Assembly (NCBI GenBank): GCA_016213825.1
Contig: JACQZP010000027.1
Coordinates: 186,001-250,000, forward strand
Direction: 5' to 3'
From: Acetobacterium woodii
Lineage (GTDB): Bacteria; Bacillota; Clostridia; Eubacteriales; Eubacteriaceae
Length of the DNA: 64,000 bases
Position 1 is the first letter of the stretch, and every line of letters starts with the position of its first letter. Below are positions 35,710 through 43,633 of the stretch, one piece after another. A program made the position numbers and the translations under genes. The notes below the pieces were generated by a model. That model saw only the letters and a list, made by a program, of their open reading frames with translations, made no database searches and was not told where the DNA came from.

Positions 35710-36384
35710 ATGATTAATATATTAGTTGTCGAAGATGATGTCAAACTGAATTATATTGTCTGTTCATTTTTAAATGATAACGGATACCACGCCATCAGCT
35801 GTAAAAATGGCACCGAGGCCTTTGACCGGATTTTGGAAGAGCCGGTGAACCTGATTATTTCGGACATTATGATGCCGGAAATGGATGGCTTTGAATTTGC
35901 TGCGGAAATTAGAAAACAGGATAAAAGTATTCCGATTTTGTTTATGACCGCCCGGGATGATATGACAGCCAAACAAAAGGGCTACAGCCTGGGCATAGAC
36001 GATTATATGGTCAAACCCATTGAGATGGATGAACTGGTTTTGCGGGTGTCAGCCTTATTGCGTCGAGCCAATATCCGCAATGAGCGAAAGCTGGCGGCGG
36101 GTTCGCTGATTTTAAATGAAGAAGAAACCACCGCATATCTCAATGGCGAGGAAGTTGCGTTGACGGTAAGGGAATTTAATATTCTTTTTAAACTGTTATC
36201 CTATCCTAAACGTACCTTTACCCGAGCTCAGCTGATGGATGAATTTTGGGGCTATGACACCGAAAGTACGCCCCGAACCGTGGATGTGTCGATCACCAAA
36301 CTGCGGGACAAACTTTCGGAATGTGTCGATGTGGAAATTGTGACCGTCCGGGGACTGGGATACAAGGCGGTGATTAAAGGATGA
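35710..36384 (+). CDS. OmpR/PhoB-family response regulator
   Basis: A 224-residue regulator; the ATG at 35710 follows AGGAG. The receiver domain has the acidic pair at 9-10, phospho-acceptor Asp52 in 'SDIMMPEMDG' and the 'VKP' lysine near 102. A C-terminal winged helix (about 130-224) has 'FTRAQLMDEFWGYD' and 'VDVSITKLRDKL'. The family binds direct repeats with an 11-bp period. TTAACA repeats of that period occur before this gene and before four other transcripts in the window, so it is the best local candidate for binding them. It overlaps its kinase gene by four bases. Confidence 0.93.
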   Translation: MINILVVEDDVKLNYIVCSFLNDNGYHAISCKNGTEAFDRILEEPVNLIISDIMMPEMDGFEFAAEIRKQDKSIPILFMTARDDMTAKQKGYSLGIDDYMVKPIEMDELVLRVSALLRRANIRNERKLAAGSLILNEEETTAYLNGEEVALTVREFNILFKLLSYPKRTFTRAQLMDEFWGYDTESTPRTVDVSITKLRDKLSECVDVEIVTVRGLGYKAVIKG

Positions 36385-37442
36385 AGTTTCGCTATGAAAA
36401 TCTGGAAGATACGCGGATCAATGCCAAGCGCCCCTTCTGGAAAGAATTTTTAATTGTCTTTGGGGTGGTATTAATCTGCAGTGCCGGGGAAGTACTGATT
36501 TTCAATCAACAAATGCTGGATAAAACCAATCCCTGGATCATGGCTCTGGTGGGTATGTCCTATGCGCTGTTTATGGGACTGATGGTCAGTCTCGGTACTC
36601 GCTTTATTATGTATACCGGATTTCAAAGGCCGTTGACAGAAATCGGCCAGGCAGCCCGTAAAGTGGCCGCTGGCGATTTCACCGTCCACGTTCATTCCCA
36701 GCGAAAGGACCACAAAAAGGATGAACTGGAGGTCCTGATTGATGACTTTAACAAGATGGTCGAGGAACTGGCCACCATTGAAACCTTAAAAAGCGATTTT
36801 ATCGCCAACGTATCCCACGAGATGAAAACACCGCTGGCGATTATCCAAAGCTATGCTTCAGCGTTGCGAAAAGAAGAACTGCCCCAGGCTGATAAACAGG
36901 AATACATTGATACAATTGTCGAAGCATCAAAAAAACTGTCCACCTTAGTGACCAACATTCTGAAATTGAACAAGCTGGAAAATCAAGAAATCATCCAGAC
37001 CGAGACCTATTCCCTGGATGAACAACTGCGCTGTTGTATGCTGGCACTGGAAGATAAATTTGACGAAAAAAATATCGAATTTGATGCGGATCTCGACGAA
37101 GTTGTGATCACTAGCGATGAAAGCCTGATGGAAATTGTCTGGAACAATCTGTTGACCAATGCGATTAAGTTTACCCCAAAAGATGGTTCGGTAAAAATTG
37201 AGTTGCGAAAAGAAGACGCCCAGGCCGTTGTCAGGGTCAGTGATAGCGGATGTGGTATGAGTGACGAAACCTGCCGGCGCATCTTTGACCGCTTCTATCA
37301 GGGTGATACCTCCCATTCAGAAGAAGGCAACGGCCTGGGACTGGCCCTGGTTAAACGGGTGGTGGATCTGGTAGCGGGAACCATCACGGCCGAAAGTGAA
37401 GTGGGTAAGGGAACAACATTTACGGTAATTTTAAAATTATAA
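36381..37442 (+). CDS. Sensor histidine kinase
   Basis: A 353-residue kinase with two TM helices (about 22-42 and 50-75) and almost no extracellular loop, a HAMP region ('AARKVAAGDF', about 78-130), a HisKA domain with phospho-His146 in 'SHEMKTPLA', and an HATPase with N-box 'NNLLTNAIKF' and 'GNGLGLALVKR'. The minimal extracellular part suggests sensing within the membrane or through a partner protein, as for PhoR-like or intramembrane-sensing kinases. It works with the regulator at 35710. Confidence 0.93.
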   Translation: MKFRYENLEDTRINAKRPFWKEFLIVFGVVLICSAGEVLIFNQQMLDKTNPWIMALVGMSYALFMGLMVSLGTRFIMYTGFQRPLTEIGQAARKVAAGDFTVHVHSQRKDHKKDELEVLIDDFNKMVEELATIETLKSDFIANVSHEMKTPLAIIQSYASALRKEELPQADKQEYIDTIVEASKKLSTLVTNILKLNKLENQEIIQTETYSLDEQLRCCMLALEDKFDEKNIEFDADLDEVVITSDESLMEIVWNNLLTNAIKFTPKDGSVKIELRKEDAQAVVRVSDSGCGMSDETCRRIFDRFYQGDTSHSEEGNGLGLALVKRVVDLVAGTITAESEVGKGTTFTVILKL

Positions 37443-37453
37443 GCCATAACATC

Positions 37454-37497
37454 ACCTAAAAAACTCTCGCATCATCGATGTGAGAGTTTTTTTAGGT
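37454..37497 (+). terminator. Strong intrinsic terminator
   Basis: A near-perfect stem of about 20 bp (37454-37473 with 37477-37497) contains CTCTC/GAGAG and a T7 run within the descending arm. It lies 12 bases after the kinase stop. Confidence 0.88.
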
Positions 37498-37646
37498 CAA
37501 AGATCTGATGCAACGATGCAAAAACCAGCGTTATGATCGGTTGCGTTGAGAGTTTCAATAGCATCGCATGTATCGGGAGTCCGGCTCATGCTTTTGCATT
37601 GGTGAGTTTCTCATCAAGCAAAAACAGATTTGTATAGCAATCGGTA

Positions 37647-38825
37647 TTATGATGCCAGCTTGGTTGGGTATTGGCAGCGATCACTGATATATTGTTCGAT
37701 TTCATCCGCGGCTTTGCCAGATCCCCCAGCTGATTGGATTTCCTGGCGTATCTTAGTCATATTTGCTTGATAGAAGGAATCATTTAAAACCTTGGTTGCC
37801 ATTTTTCTTAAATTAAATTCAGTCACTTCCTTCTTATTGATAACTTCACCCAAGCCAAGTTCATTCATGCGGTTGGCCACCAGAGGTTGATCTGCCCTTT
37901 GTGGAATTCCGATGATTGGAACACCATAATACATCGCTTCATTTGCACTATTCATGCCACAATGGGTAATAAATAAATCGCTCTGTTCTAACACGGCTAC
38001 TTGGTTAACGAAAGGATATACATAGAAGTTATCCGGTATTGTGCCTAAATCTTCCGCATTTATTTGCTTGCCAATGGACATAATAACAGAAACATCGGTG
38101 TCTGCAAACGCATCGATACAAGTCTTGAAGAAATTAAGGGCATTGGTCGATATGGTACCCAGCGAAATATAGACAATTTTTCCATTCATTTGATCAAAAG
38201 GAATGTCACTTTCTTGCTGTCGTCCGCCAACAGAAGGACCAATGAAGACGAATTGCTTTTCGTCAAATTGCTCGTTATGGAGTTGAAATTCTCTGGATGT
38301 ATAGACAATGTTTAAATCCGGCTTGTGATCAAGCACTTCATAGATCAAATCAGTACGACGCAAACTTTTATCTTTAACTAATAGATTTGAAAGTGCTTTT
38401 CTGAACGCCTTGCTATTTCTGATGTTGCGCAAGAACCTGTTGCCGTGAAGATAATCATCGCCAACACTCTCATTTAAAACAAAGGTGGTGTTTAGGCAGA
38501 CCGTCTTGATGCCCAATTCTTCACCTAACTTAGCACCATAGAAAAATCCCATTTCATAGATAATACAATCAAAGTCACCAGCGATTTCTAGTGCTTTGTA
38601 GTATATGTTTGACATTGTGGCGAAAAGATCACTGAATTTTACTTTTGTGCCAATTGTTGATTCATAAGTGATGATACTTGCGCCTAGCGGAGCGATTTTC
38701 TTCCCGAATTCATCATTGATAAGATAAGTGACCTCATGGTCTCTCTCTACCAGTGTTTTGGTAAGTGCAATAGTGGGATTGACATGCCCGTGTAGAGGCA
38801 TATTGATCATTAATATTTTTGCCAT
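37647..38825 (-). CDS. MGT-family UDP-glycosyltransferase (YjiC-like)
   Basis: A 392-residue GT-B enzyme of GT1 type. The start is set at the Met of 'MAKILMINMPLHGHVNPT' (complement of 38825), with AGGAG upstream. The N-terminal lobe has 'GHVNPT'. The C-terminal lobe has 'VYISLGTIS' and the donor-binding block 'FITHCGMNSANEAMYYGVPIIGIPQRADQ'. Relatives transfer glucose to macrolides, flavonoids or diacylglycerol. Its promoter holds the triple TTAAC boxes (site B), shared with an acyltransferase gene, so a lipid or envelope acceptor is likely rather than an antibiotic (inference). Confidence 0.9.
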   Translation of the reverse strand: MAKILMINMPLHGHVNPTIALTKTLVERDHEVTYLINDEFGKKIAPLGASIITYESTIGTKVKFSDLFATMSNIYYKALEIAGDFDCIIYEMGFFYGAKLGEELGIKTVCLNTTFVLNESVGDDYLHGNRFLRNIRNSKAFRKALSNLLVKDKSLRRTDLIYEVLDHKPDLNIVYTSREFQLHNEQFDEKQFVFIGPSVGGRQQESDIPFDQMNGKIVYISLGTISTNALNFFKTCIDAFADTDVSVIMSIGKQINAEDLGTIPDNFYVYPFVNQVAVLEQSDLFITHCGMNSANEAMYYGVPIIGIPQRADQPLVANRMNELGLGEVINKKEVTEFNLRKMATKVLNDSFYQANMTKIRQEIQSAGGSGKAADEIEQYISDRCQYPTKLAS

Positions 38826-38938
38826 TGGATGTAGTCTCCTCTTAGTAATATATTTACACACAAAGTGCTTTGCTGTTTTTAAAATTATTTGGATATTGAA
38901 CGCTATTTCTTTTTTGTGTGTTTTGTTTTGATGTCATC

Positions 38939-38991
38939 ATATTACCTTTCTAATATTCCTAAACATTAATATTTAGTTAAAATTGTGTTAA
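38939..38991 (-). promoter_or_regulatory. Triple TTAAC-box promoter (site B)
   Basis: On the minus strand, TTAACA (38986-38991), TTAACT (38975-38980) and TTAATG (38964-38969), 11 bp apart. The -10 TAATAT (38939-38944) begins 25 bp after the start of the last box. Downstream of the last box the sequence GGAATATT is shared with sites C and D. It faces the glycosyltransferase gene, back to back with site C. Confidence 0.85.
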
Positions 38992-39065
38992 TGTGTACAT
39001 TTCGTAAAAATTTTCGATCGCTATTCACAATGACAGATAAAATGCAAGGATCCTGATTGTGATTT

Positions 39066-39118
39066 TTAACAAAAGGTTAACAATAGATTAACTTTGCGGA
39101 ATATTTCAAGCGTAAACT
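39066..39118 (+). promoter_or_regulatory. Triple TTAAC-box promoter (site C)
   Basis: TTAACA (39066-39071), TTAACA (39077-39082) and TTAACT (39088-39093), exact 11-bp period; -10 TAAACT (39113-39118) starts 25 bp after the last box begins. GGAATATTTCAAGCGTAA after the boxes is nearly the same as at site D. It drives the membrane-protein genes from 39166. Confidence 0.87.
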
Positions 39119-39165
39119 GTAGCTATTAACTGAAACAAATTACAGTGGATCAAAGGAGAAGTGTG

Positions 39166-39687
39166 GTGAGTGAATTTAGAGTAAATGAAAACAAATTGGT
39201 GATGAATGAGTATTTGGAAATTAGCGTCAAGTCGGATTTAGTGCAACTTTGCAGTGACTGCTATCATGCACTGGGATGGACCGTAATCAATTCCAGTTCA
39301 GGGATTGATTCGGTAAAATTGAAACTGCAGCGGGATCGAAAAATCAAAAACCGGGTGGCCTTATGTGATCTCCAGCGAAAGTGCGAAGACGCCTTTATCA
39401 ACATTGAAAAGCTGGAACGTGCCAAAAATACCAAAGCAATGGCCCTAGCCCTTGGTACGGGGATAGTCGGGACGATGTTTATGGCCGGAGCAACCTTTGC
39501 GTACCTGGCCGCCATGATTCCGCTGTGTGTTATCTTGGCGATTCCGGGATTTATCGGCTGGGGGTTACCTTATTTCCTTTATAAAAATAATGTCAAGAAA
39601 AGCACCGACCGCGTCAATCCGATGATTGAAAGCAATTACGATGTGATTTATGAAGCCTGTGAAAAGGCCAGCCAGTTATTGGTTTAA
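39166..39687 (+). CDS. Membrane protein of unknown function
   Basis: About 173 residues. AAAGGAG at 39151-39157 favours a GTG start at 39163 or 39166 over the frame's first GTG at 39145. There is a soluble N-terminal part (1-90) with several Cys, then a hydrophobic hairpin (about 98-145, Ala/Gly/Ile-rich) and a polar C-terminus. I do not recognise the family. It is led by triple-box promoter C and followed by a 31-residue TM peptide gene and a decayed small gene, so it belongs to a stress- or starvation-induced envelope operon (inference). Confidence 0.75.
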   Translation: MSEFRVNENKLVMNEYLEISVKSDLVQLCSDCYHALGWTVINSSSGIDSVKLKLQRDRKIKNRVALCDLQRKCEDAFINIEKLERAKNTKAMALALGTGIVGTMFMAGATFAYLAAMIPLCVILAIPGFIGWGLPYFLYKNNVKKSTDRVNPMIESNYDVIYEACEKASQLLV

Positions 39688-39710
39688 AAACAGTTAGGAG
39701 GTGAAAAGAA

Positions 39711-39806
39711 ATGAAAAAAGGTATTTTCGCAGTGATTGCCGTCGGGTTAGCGTGTGCAGCTGGTGTTTTGGCATTATTAAAACTGAACGAGCAAGATAGA
39801 TACTAA
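39711..39806 (+). CDS. 31-residue single-TM small protein
   Basis: ATG 39711 follows a full TAGGAGGTG ribosome site (39695-39703) at ideal spacing. The peptide is 31 residues: two Lys, then a hydrophobic helix of Ala/Val/Leu/Gly (about 4-23), and a polar tail 'KLNEQDRY'. The charge pattern and the strong ribosome site support a real membrane miniprotein. It lies 23 bases after the 39166 gene, in the same operon. Confidence 0.72.
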   Translation: MKKGIFAVIAVGLACAAGVLALLKLNEQDRY

Positions 39807-39849
39807 TCAATTTAGACAGATTGAGCGGGATACAGAAAGGAAAACAACA

Positions 39850-39962
39850 ATGAACATCAAAGAAAAAGCGAAAGGTTTTGTCTTAGAAAAGGCAATGAGT
39901 TAGAAGAAGCCAAACAAAGATTAGCAGTAGCGCGGAATCAAAGCGACAATAAAAGAAACTAA
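39850..39962 (+). pseudogene. Frameshifted CsbD/YtxH-like small stress protein
   Basis: ATG 39850 (AAAGGA upstream) gives 'MNIKEKAKGFVLEKA' and then stops at 39901-39903. Shifting frame near 39893 continues as 'GNELEEAKQRLAVARNQSDN' to a TAA at 39960-39962. The joined product would be a ~37-residue Lys/Glu-rich helix like the start of CsbD-type stress proteins. One base change broke the frame, or the short 17-residue product is what remains. It is third in the site-C operon. Confidence 0.5.
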
Positions 39963-40045
39963 GTAATTCTGAAAAATGTAAGTAGTAGCTATTGAAGAAT
40001 AAGCATTAAAAGAAAAAAGCAACCGAATTATGAAAGGGAGTAACA

Positions 40046-40573
40046 GTGAAGGAATTATTAAAATTACGTAGCAAGGCAAAGGATGATTTTTACCAAGCTA
40101 AATATGAGCATTATAAGAAATTTAATCTATTGGCGCTTACTGCATCAGGGTTTGTATTTATCATTTATCAGCAAGCATATCAGTGTACTAGTGCTGGATA
40201 TCGATTACTTTAAGAAAGTAAATGATACATATGGACATGATCAGGGTGATGTGATCCTTAAATTTATTGCCAGCCATCTTAAAAATAGTTTGCGAAAAGA
40301 GGATATCGTCATCAGATGGGGGGCGAAGAGTTTGTGGCGATATTGCCCGAATGCAGGCCGGACCAGGATTTTGACATCGCCGAAAGAATGAGAAAAGAGA
40401 TCGAAGAATCCGATAACGGCGTCTGTAAGTTGACGGTATCCATCGGCATTGCGGCATATTTGGGTGGTGATTGCATTGATACAATCAATAAGGCGGATAA
40501 AGCTTTATTTGAGGCAAAGAGTGAGGGGCGAAATAAGGTCAAGCGATATGAGGTCGGGATGATCACAGTATGA
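40046..40573 (+). pseudogene. Broken GGDEF-domain gene (at least two frameshifts)
   Basis: GTG 40046 with AAGGGAG gives an N-terminal segment with a TM stretch, stopping at about 40214. A second frame continues with 'VLVLDIDYFKKVNDTYGHDQGD', clearly GGDEF, and reads to the run of six G at 40318-40323, where the GGEEF motif is split. A third frame continues 'GGEEFVAILPEC' to the stop at 40571. Seven G would restore the second junction. The sensor region between TM and GGDEF is missing, so true decay rather than one sequencing error is likely. Confidence 0.82.
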
Positions 40574-40760
40574 GCTGGTGTTTTTTTGAAAAATCTGTCG
40601 TGTAGCTAACAGCATAACAGATTTTTTTCGTTTGAATTTATTGCTGATTAGCGGATAATGCATTAGTTAACAAAGGAAAAATAATGAAGAATAAAAATAT
40701 CATAGCTATGATATAAACAATTTAATCAATAATATGGATCGATATTATCGTATGAATATA

Positions 40761-40805
40761 TTGACTTCAAGGCATTGCTTATGTATAATAATCGTGTATA
40801 TACAC
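40761..40805 (+). promoter_or_regulatory. MarR promoter and palindromic operator
   Basis: TTGACT (40761-40766), a 17-bp spacer and TATAAT (40784-40789). The perfect palindrome GTGTATATACAC (40794-40805) is at the transcription start. The wider block ATCGTGTA-n2-TACACTAAAA recurs at 41275-41294. Confidence 0.85.
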
Positions 40806-40823
40806 TAAAATATAGGTGGTCAC

Positions 40824-41261
40824 ATGAAAACAGAAAATCAAAACAAAAAATCGTCAGTTTGCAATTGTCTCAATCTGCGGCGTGCTTCCCTGGCGATAAC
40901 CGAAATTTACGACCATTATCTGGCGCCCTGCCAGCTCAGTGTCAGTCAATTTTCAATTTTAAAGCACATTTTTGCCATGGAACCGGTGAGTGTCAGCGAG
41001 CTGGCCGCTGAAATCCGGTTGGATCGGACCACCTTGGTTCGCAATTTAAAGCCCCTTGAACAGCAGGGGTTGATCCATGACATTGCCCAGTCGGGAAGGC
41101 GAAACCGGCAGCTTTGTTTAACGGCAGCCGGTAAAGAAAAAATCGAACAGGCCCATGTCTATTGGCAGCAGGCTCAGCAACAGATTGAAGCGCAGTTGGG
41201 ACAGGAAGATACGGAAACCCTCCAAGCGCTGTTATTAAAAATTGAGGTTTTAGAGCCTTGA
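40824..41261 (+). CDS. MarR-family regulator
   Basis: A 145-residue winged-helix protein: 'LSVSQFSILKHI', recognition part 'VSELAAEIRLDRTTLVRNLKPLEQQGLI', wing 'GRRNRQLCLTAAGKEKI'. The N-terminus carries Cys13 and Cys15 in 'CNCLNL' and Cys37, a pattern that could sense thiol oxidation, though it is not the classic OhrR arrangement. The same palindrome lies on its own promoter and in front of the next gene (41278-41289), so it represses itself and the 41316-43374 operon. Confidence 0.9.
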   Translation: MKTENQNKKSSVCNCLNLRRASLAITEIYDHYLAPCQLSVSQFSILKHIFAMEPVSVSELAAEIRLDRTTLVRNLKPLEQQGLIHDIAQSGRRNRQLCLTAAGKEKIEQAHVYWQQAQQQIEAQLGQEDTETLQALLLKIEVLEP

Positions 41262-41277
41262 TTTTTTTAGCATTATC

Positions 41278-41289
41278 GTGTAGATACAC
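41278..41289 (+). promoter_or_regulatory. Second MarR operator
   Basis: GTGTA-GA-TACAC at 41278-41289, within a 20-base block nearly equal to 40791-40810 (including the ACTAAAA tail). It lies 27 bases before the Fe-S protein gene at 41316. Confidence 0.82.
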
Positions 41290-41315
41290 TAAAAGAAAGC
41301 GAGAAAGCGTGTAAA

Positions 41316-42167
41316 ATGAAAGAACTGATTAAACAAGAAATAATTCGGTATGTCAGAGAAAATGAAAACAATTACTCAAATGAAATCCAGGCACCCTATT
41401 TCGATGAGCCTTTAGTTCAGTTTGCTTCCGCAACAGATGAGTTATTTAGACAGTATAAAGAAATTATCGCACCCGAACATTTAACCCCGCAAGAAGTGTT
41501 TAACATTGCCTATGCAGGTGAAGCAACCAGTCCTCAAACGGTAATCAGTGTTGTATTGCCGGTCTCCGAAAAAATTCGGCAAAGCAACCGCAGTCAAAAG
41601 GAGTGGGCCTCGGATGAATGGACACTGCTGCGGTCCTTTGGGGATGACGCTTTTATTGATGGCTTGAATGCGCATCTGTCAGGTTTTTTAAACAATAAAG
41701 GCTATAAAACTGTCGAGCCCACGGCGTTGAAAGATTTTAAAAAATACGCAAATGAGCAGGGACCCTTATCAAACTGGTCGCAACGCCATGTCGCTTTTGC
41801 AGCCGGACTGGGAACCTTTAGCATCAATGATGGTTTTATTACGGAAAAGGGAATGGCCATCCGTCTAACATCTTTTGTCACCGAAGTCGTGATTGAGCCG
41901 GATAAACGACAAGCGGAAAATCATACGGCAAACTGTCTCTATTTGTCAAAAGGAACCTGTAAAGCCTGTTTCAAACGTTGTCCAGTGGGAGCCATTACGG
42001 AAAAAGGACATGATAAGATCGTGTGTGTACAGCGTTGCTATGGAGAAGAATCCCAATCGCGGGCAAAAGCAATTGGCGGCAATCCGGGAGCAGGCTCAGG
42101 CTGTGGTTTATGTCAAACCAATATTCCCTGCGAATTTTCAAACCCGATGGCAGCAGTCAATCGATAG
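41316..42167 (+). CDS. Epoxyqueuosine-reductase-like double [4Fe-4S] protein (COG1600)
   Basis: A 283-residue protein. The C-terminal third has two clusters of Cys: 'CKACFKRCPVGAI' and 'CVQRC…CGLCQTNIPCE', typical of QueG-like proteins, where two 4Fe-4S clusters feed a cobalamin. The middle 'RHVAFAAGLGTFSINDGFITEKG' is the family's corrin-site region. It is shorter than QueG (about 380) and lacks the HEAT tail, so it is probably not the tRNA enzyme. It is first in a MarR-controlled operon with DUF2284 and DUF3786 proteins. Confidence 0.82.
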   Translation: MKELIKQEIIRYVRENENNYSNEIQAPYFDEPLVQFASATDELFRQYKEIIAPEHLTPQEVFNIAYAGEATSPQTVISVVLPVSEKIRQSNRSQKEWASDEWTLLRSFGDDAFIDGLNAHLSGFLNNKGYKTVEPTALKDFKKYANEQGPLSNWSQRHVAFAAGLGTFSINDGFITEKGMAIRLTSFVTEVVIEPDKRQAENHTANCLYLSKGTCKACFKRCPVGAITEKGHDKIVCVQRCYGEESQSRAKAIGGNPGAGSGCGLCQTNIPCEFSNPMAAVNR

Positions 42168-42187
42168 AAAAAATAAGGAAGGTAGTA

Positions 42188-42745
42188 ATGAATAAGCAAA
42201 CTGAAATTGAAAAAGAACTGGCCCAACTGCCCATTCTAGAATATGTTTTTTTCAAACCGGAAGAGATTATCTTCTCAAAAGAAGTCCGGGATCTGTGTGA
42301 AGGTAATAGCTGTGGCATGTATAATAAATCCTGGGCCTGTCCCCCGGCAGTGGGCAGTGTCGAGAGCTGCATAGAAAAATGTCAGGCTTATGATAAGGCA
42401 ATGCTTTTTACCACGGCCACTGAAGTGGCCAGCAGCTTTGATATGAAAGGATGGATGCGGGCCCGGGTCGAGCATGAGGCCTTAACTGATCAGGTGGCTG
42501 CGGTTTTTCGCAGCTATGATAAAGATGCCTTGATTCTATCGACTGAAGGATGTACCGTCTGTAAAAAATGCACCTACCCAGATGCGCCCTGCCGGTTCCC
42601 AGATCGCATGTATCCGGCCACCGAAGGTTATGGCATTATGGTGATGCAGATGGCTCCGGCTTTAAAGATCAGCTACAATAATGGAGCCAATACGGTTACT
42701 TATTTCAGCATGGTTTTATTTAATGAGCAGGAGAACACACAATGA
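42188..42745 (+). CDS. DUF2284 metal-binding protein
   Basis: A 185-residue Cys-rich protein; ATG 42188 has AAGGAAGG upstream. Blocks are 'CEGNSCGMYNKSWACPPAVG', 'CIEKCQAYDKAM', 'CTVCKKCTYPDAPCRFPDRMYPATEGYGI', and a C-terminal 'TVTYFSMVLFNEQ'. DUF2284 proteins are predicted metal-binding proteins common in methanogens and acetogens. The last four bases overlap the DUF3786 gene start. A decayed copy of this gene end sits at 55303-55372. Confidence 0.87.
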   Translation: MNKQTEIEKELAQLPILEYVFFKPEEIIFSKEVRDLCEGNSCGMYNKSWACPPAVGSVESCIEKCQAYDKAMLFTTATEVASSFDMKGWMRARVEHEALTDQVAAVFRSYDKDALILSTEGCTVCKKCTYPDAPCRFPDRMYPATEGYGIMVMQMAPALKISYNNGANTVTYFSMVLFNEQENTQ

Positions 42746-43374
42746 CCAGTTCATATGATGTTATTTATGAGGCGCTTCTGCCAAAACTGGCTAAGTGTGA
42801 CCTACGGGAAAGTGCCGCCCGTTTTGGTTTAAACATTGATTCTGATGGACAGATTGCTATCAATTTTTTAAAAAGAGATTATCTCATTAGTAATACCGGC
42901 GTGACTCAGGTTGATGGGAAACCGGTTAATATCAATAACCGATCGATCCTGATCCATTATGTTTTATCTCAAGGCGCTGGTGAGCCGGTCTATTCGTTTA
43001 AACCTCTTTTTCGCATGACGACTATTTTTTCAAGTGGCGATACCGGAAAAGCCAGCATGATGGATGCTCCCTTGATTAAAACATTTGGAAATGATGTTGA
43101 TAAGTTGGCAGAGACCGTAATGAAATTAGGCGGAAAATCTGAGAGTTCGCAAGAACCTTATAGCCAGTGCTGGATAATGGACGTGCTGCCCAAAATACCA
43201 GTTAAGATTATCTTTCGGGAAGCTGATGAGGATTTTCCAGTTGAGATTCAAACCCAATTTGATGAAAGTGCACCGGATTTCTTAGAATTTGAATGTCTGG
43301 CTTTTTTATGTGGCTGCCTTGTCAGAGCACTGATTAAAACTGCTGAATATGGAACAGTGGATGGTTGGGAGTAA
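42742..43374 (+). CDS. DUF3786 protein
   Basis: A 210-residue protein matching DUF3786: 'YDVIYEALLPKL' at the start, 'ILIHYVLSQGAGEP', 'VLPKIPVKIIFREADEDFP' and 'FLEFECLAFLCGCLVRAL'. It is the last gene of the MarR operon and is coupled to DUF2284 by an ATGA overlap. DUF3786 is often found beside corrinoid or acetyl-CoA-pathway genes; the function is unknown. Its final 198 bp and terminator are duplicated at 45617-45837. Confidence 0.87.
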   Translation: MTSSYDVIYEALLPKLAKCDLRESAARFGLNIDSDGQIAINFLKRDYLISNTGVTQVDGKPVNINNRSILIHYVLSQGAGEPVYSFKPLFRMTTIFSSGDTGKASMMDAPLIKTFGNDVDKLAETVMKLGGKSESSQEPYSQCWIMDVLPKIPVKIIFREADEDFPVEIQTQFDESAPDFLEFECLAFLCGCLVRALIKTAEYGTVDGWE

Positions 43375-43395
43375 CTGCCCTACCATCTGTTTTTT
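43355..43395 (+). terminator. Terminator overlapping the DUF3786 stop
   Basis: CAG-GGATGG-TGGG (43355-43369) pairs with CCC-ACCATC-TG (43378-43389), followed by TTTTTT. The stop codon is inside the loop. The same structure follows the duplicated fragment at 45799. Confidence 0.7.
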
Positions 43396-43633
43396 ACTTG
43401 GAAAGGTATGATGTTTAGATAATTTACTAAAATAAACTGGTCGCAGTTGTTGGAACAATATACTCATGTAACATAAACTTCAAAAATTAGATATCTGCAG
43501 GAAATCAGAACCTAATTTGAAGAAAATACCTGCCGGCAACAGTTGAATTGTTTAAAGTGTGTATACAGCGTTATTTGAATAGATAATAGTTCGAAAAATT
43601 ACATGACCTGTGATGTCGGTTGGGAGAAAAAAT

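Noticed and set aside
37592-37623. Terminator for the glycosyltransferase gene (TTTTGC/GCAAAA hairpin)
   Set aside because: A stem is present but has no T-tract on the minus strand; function uncertain.
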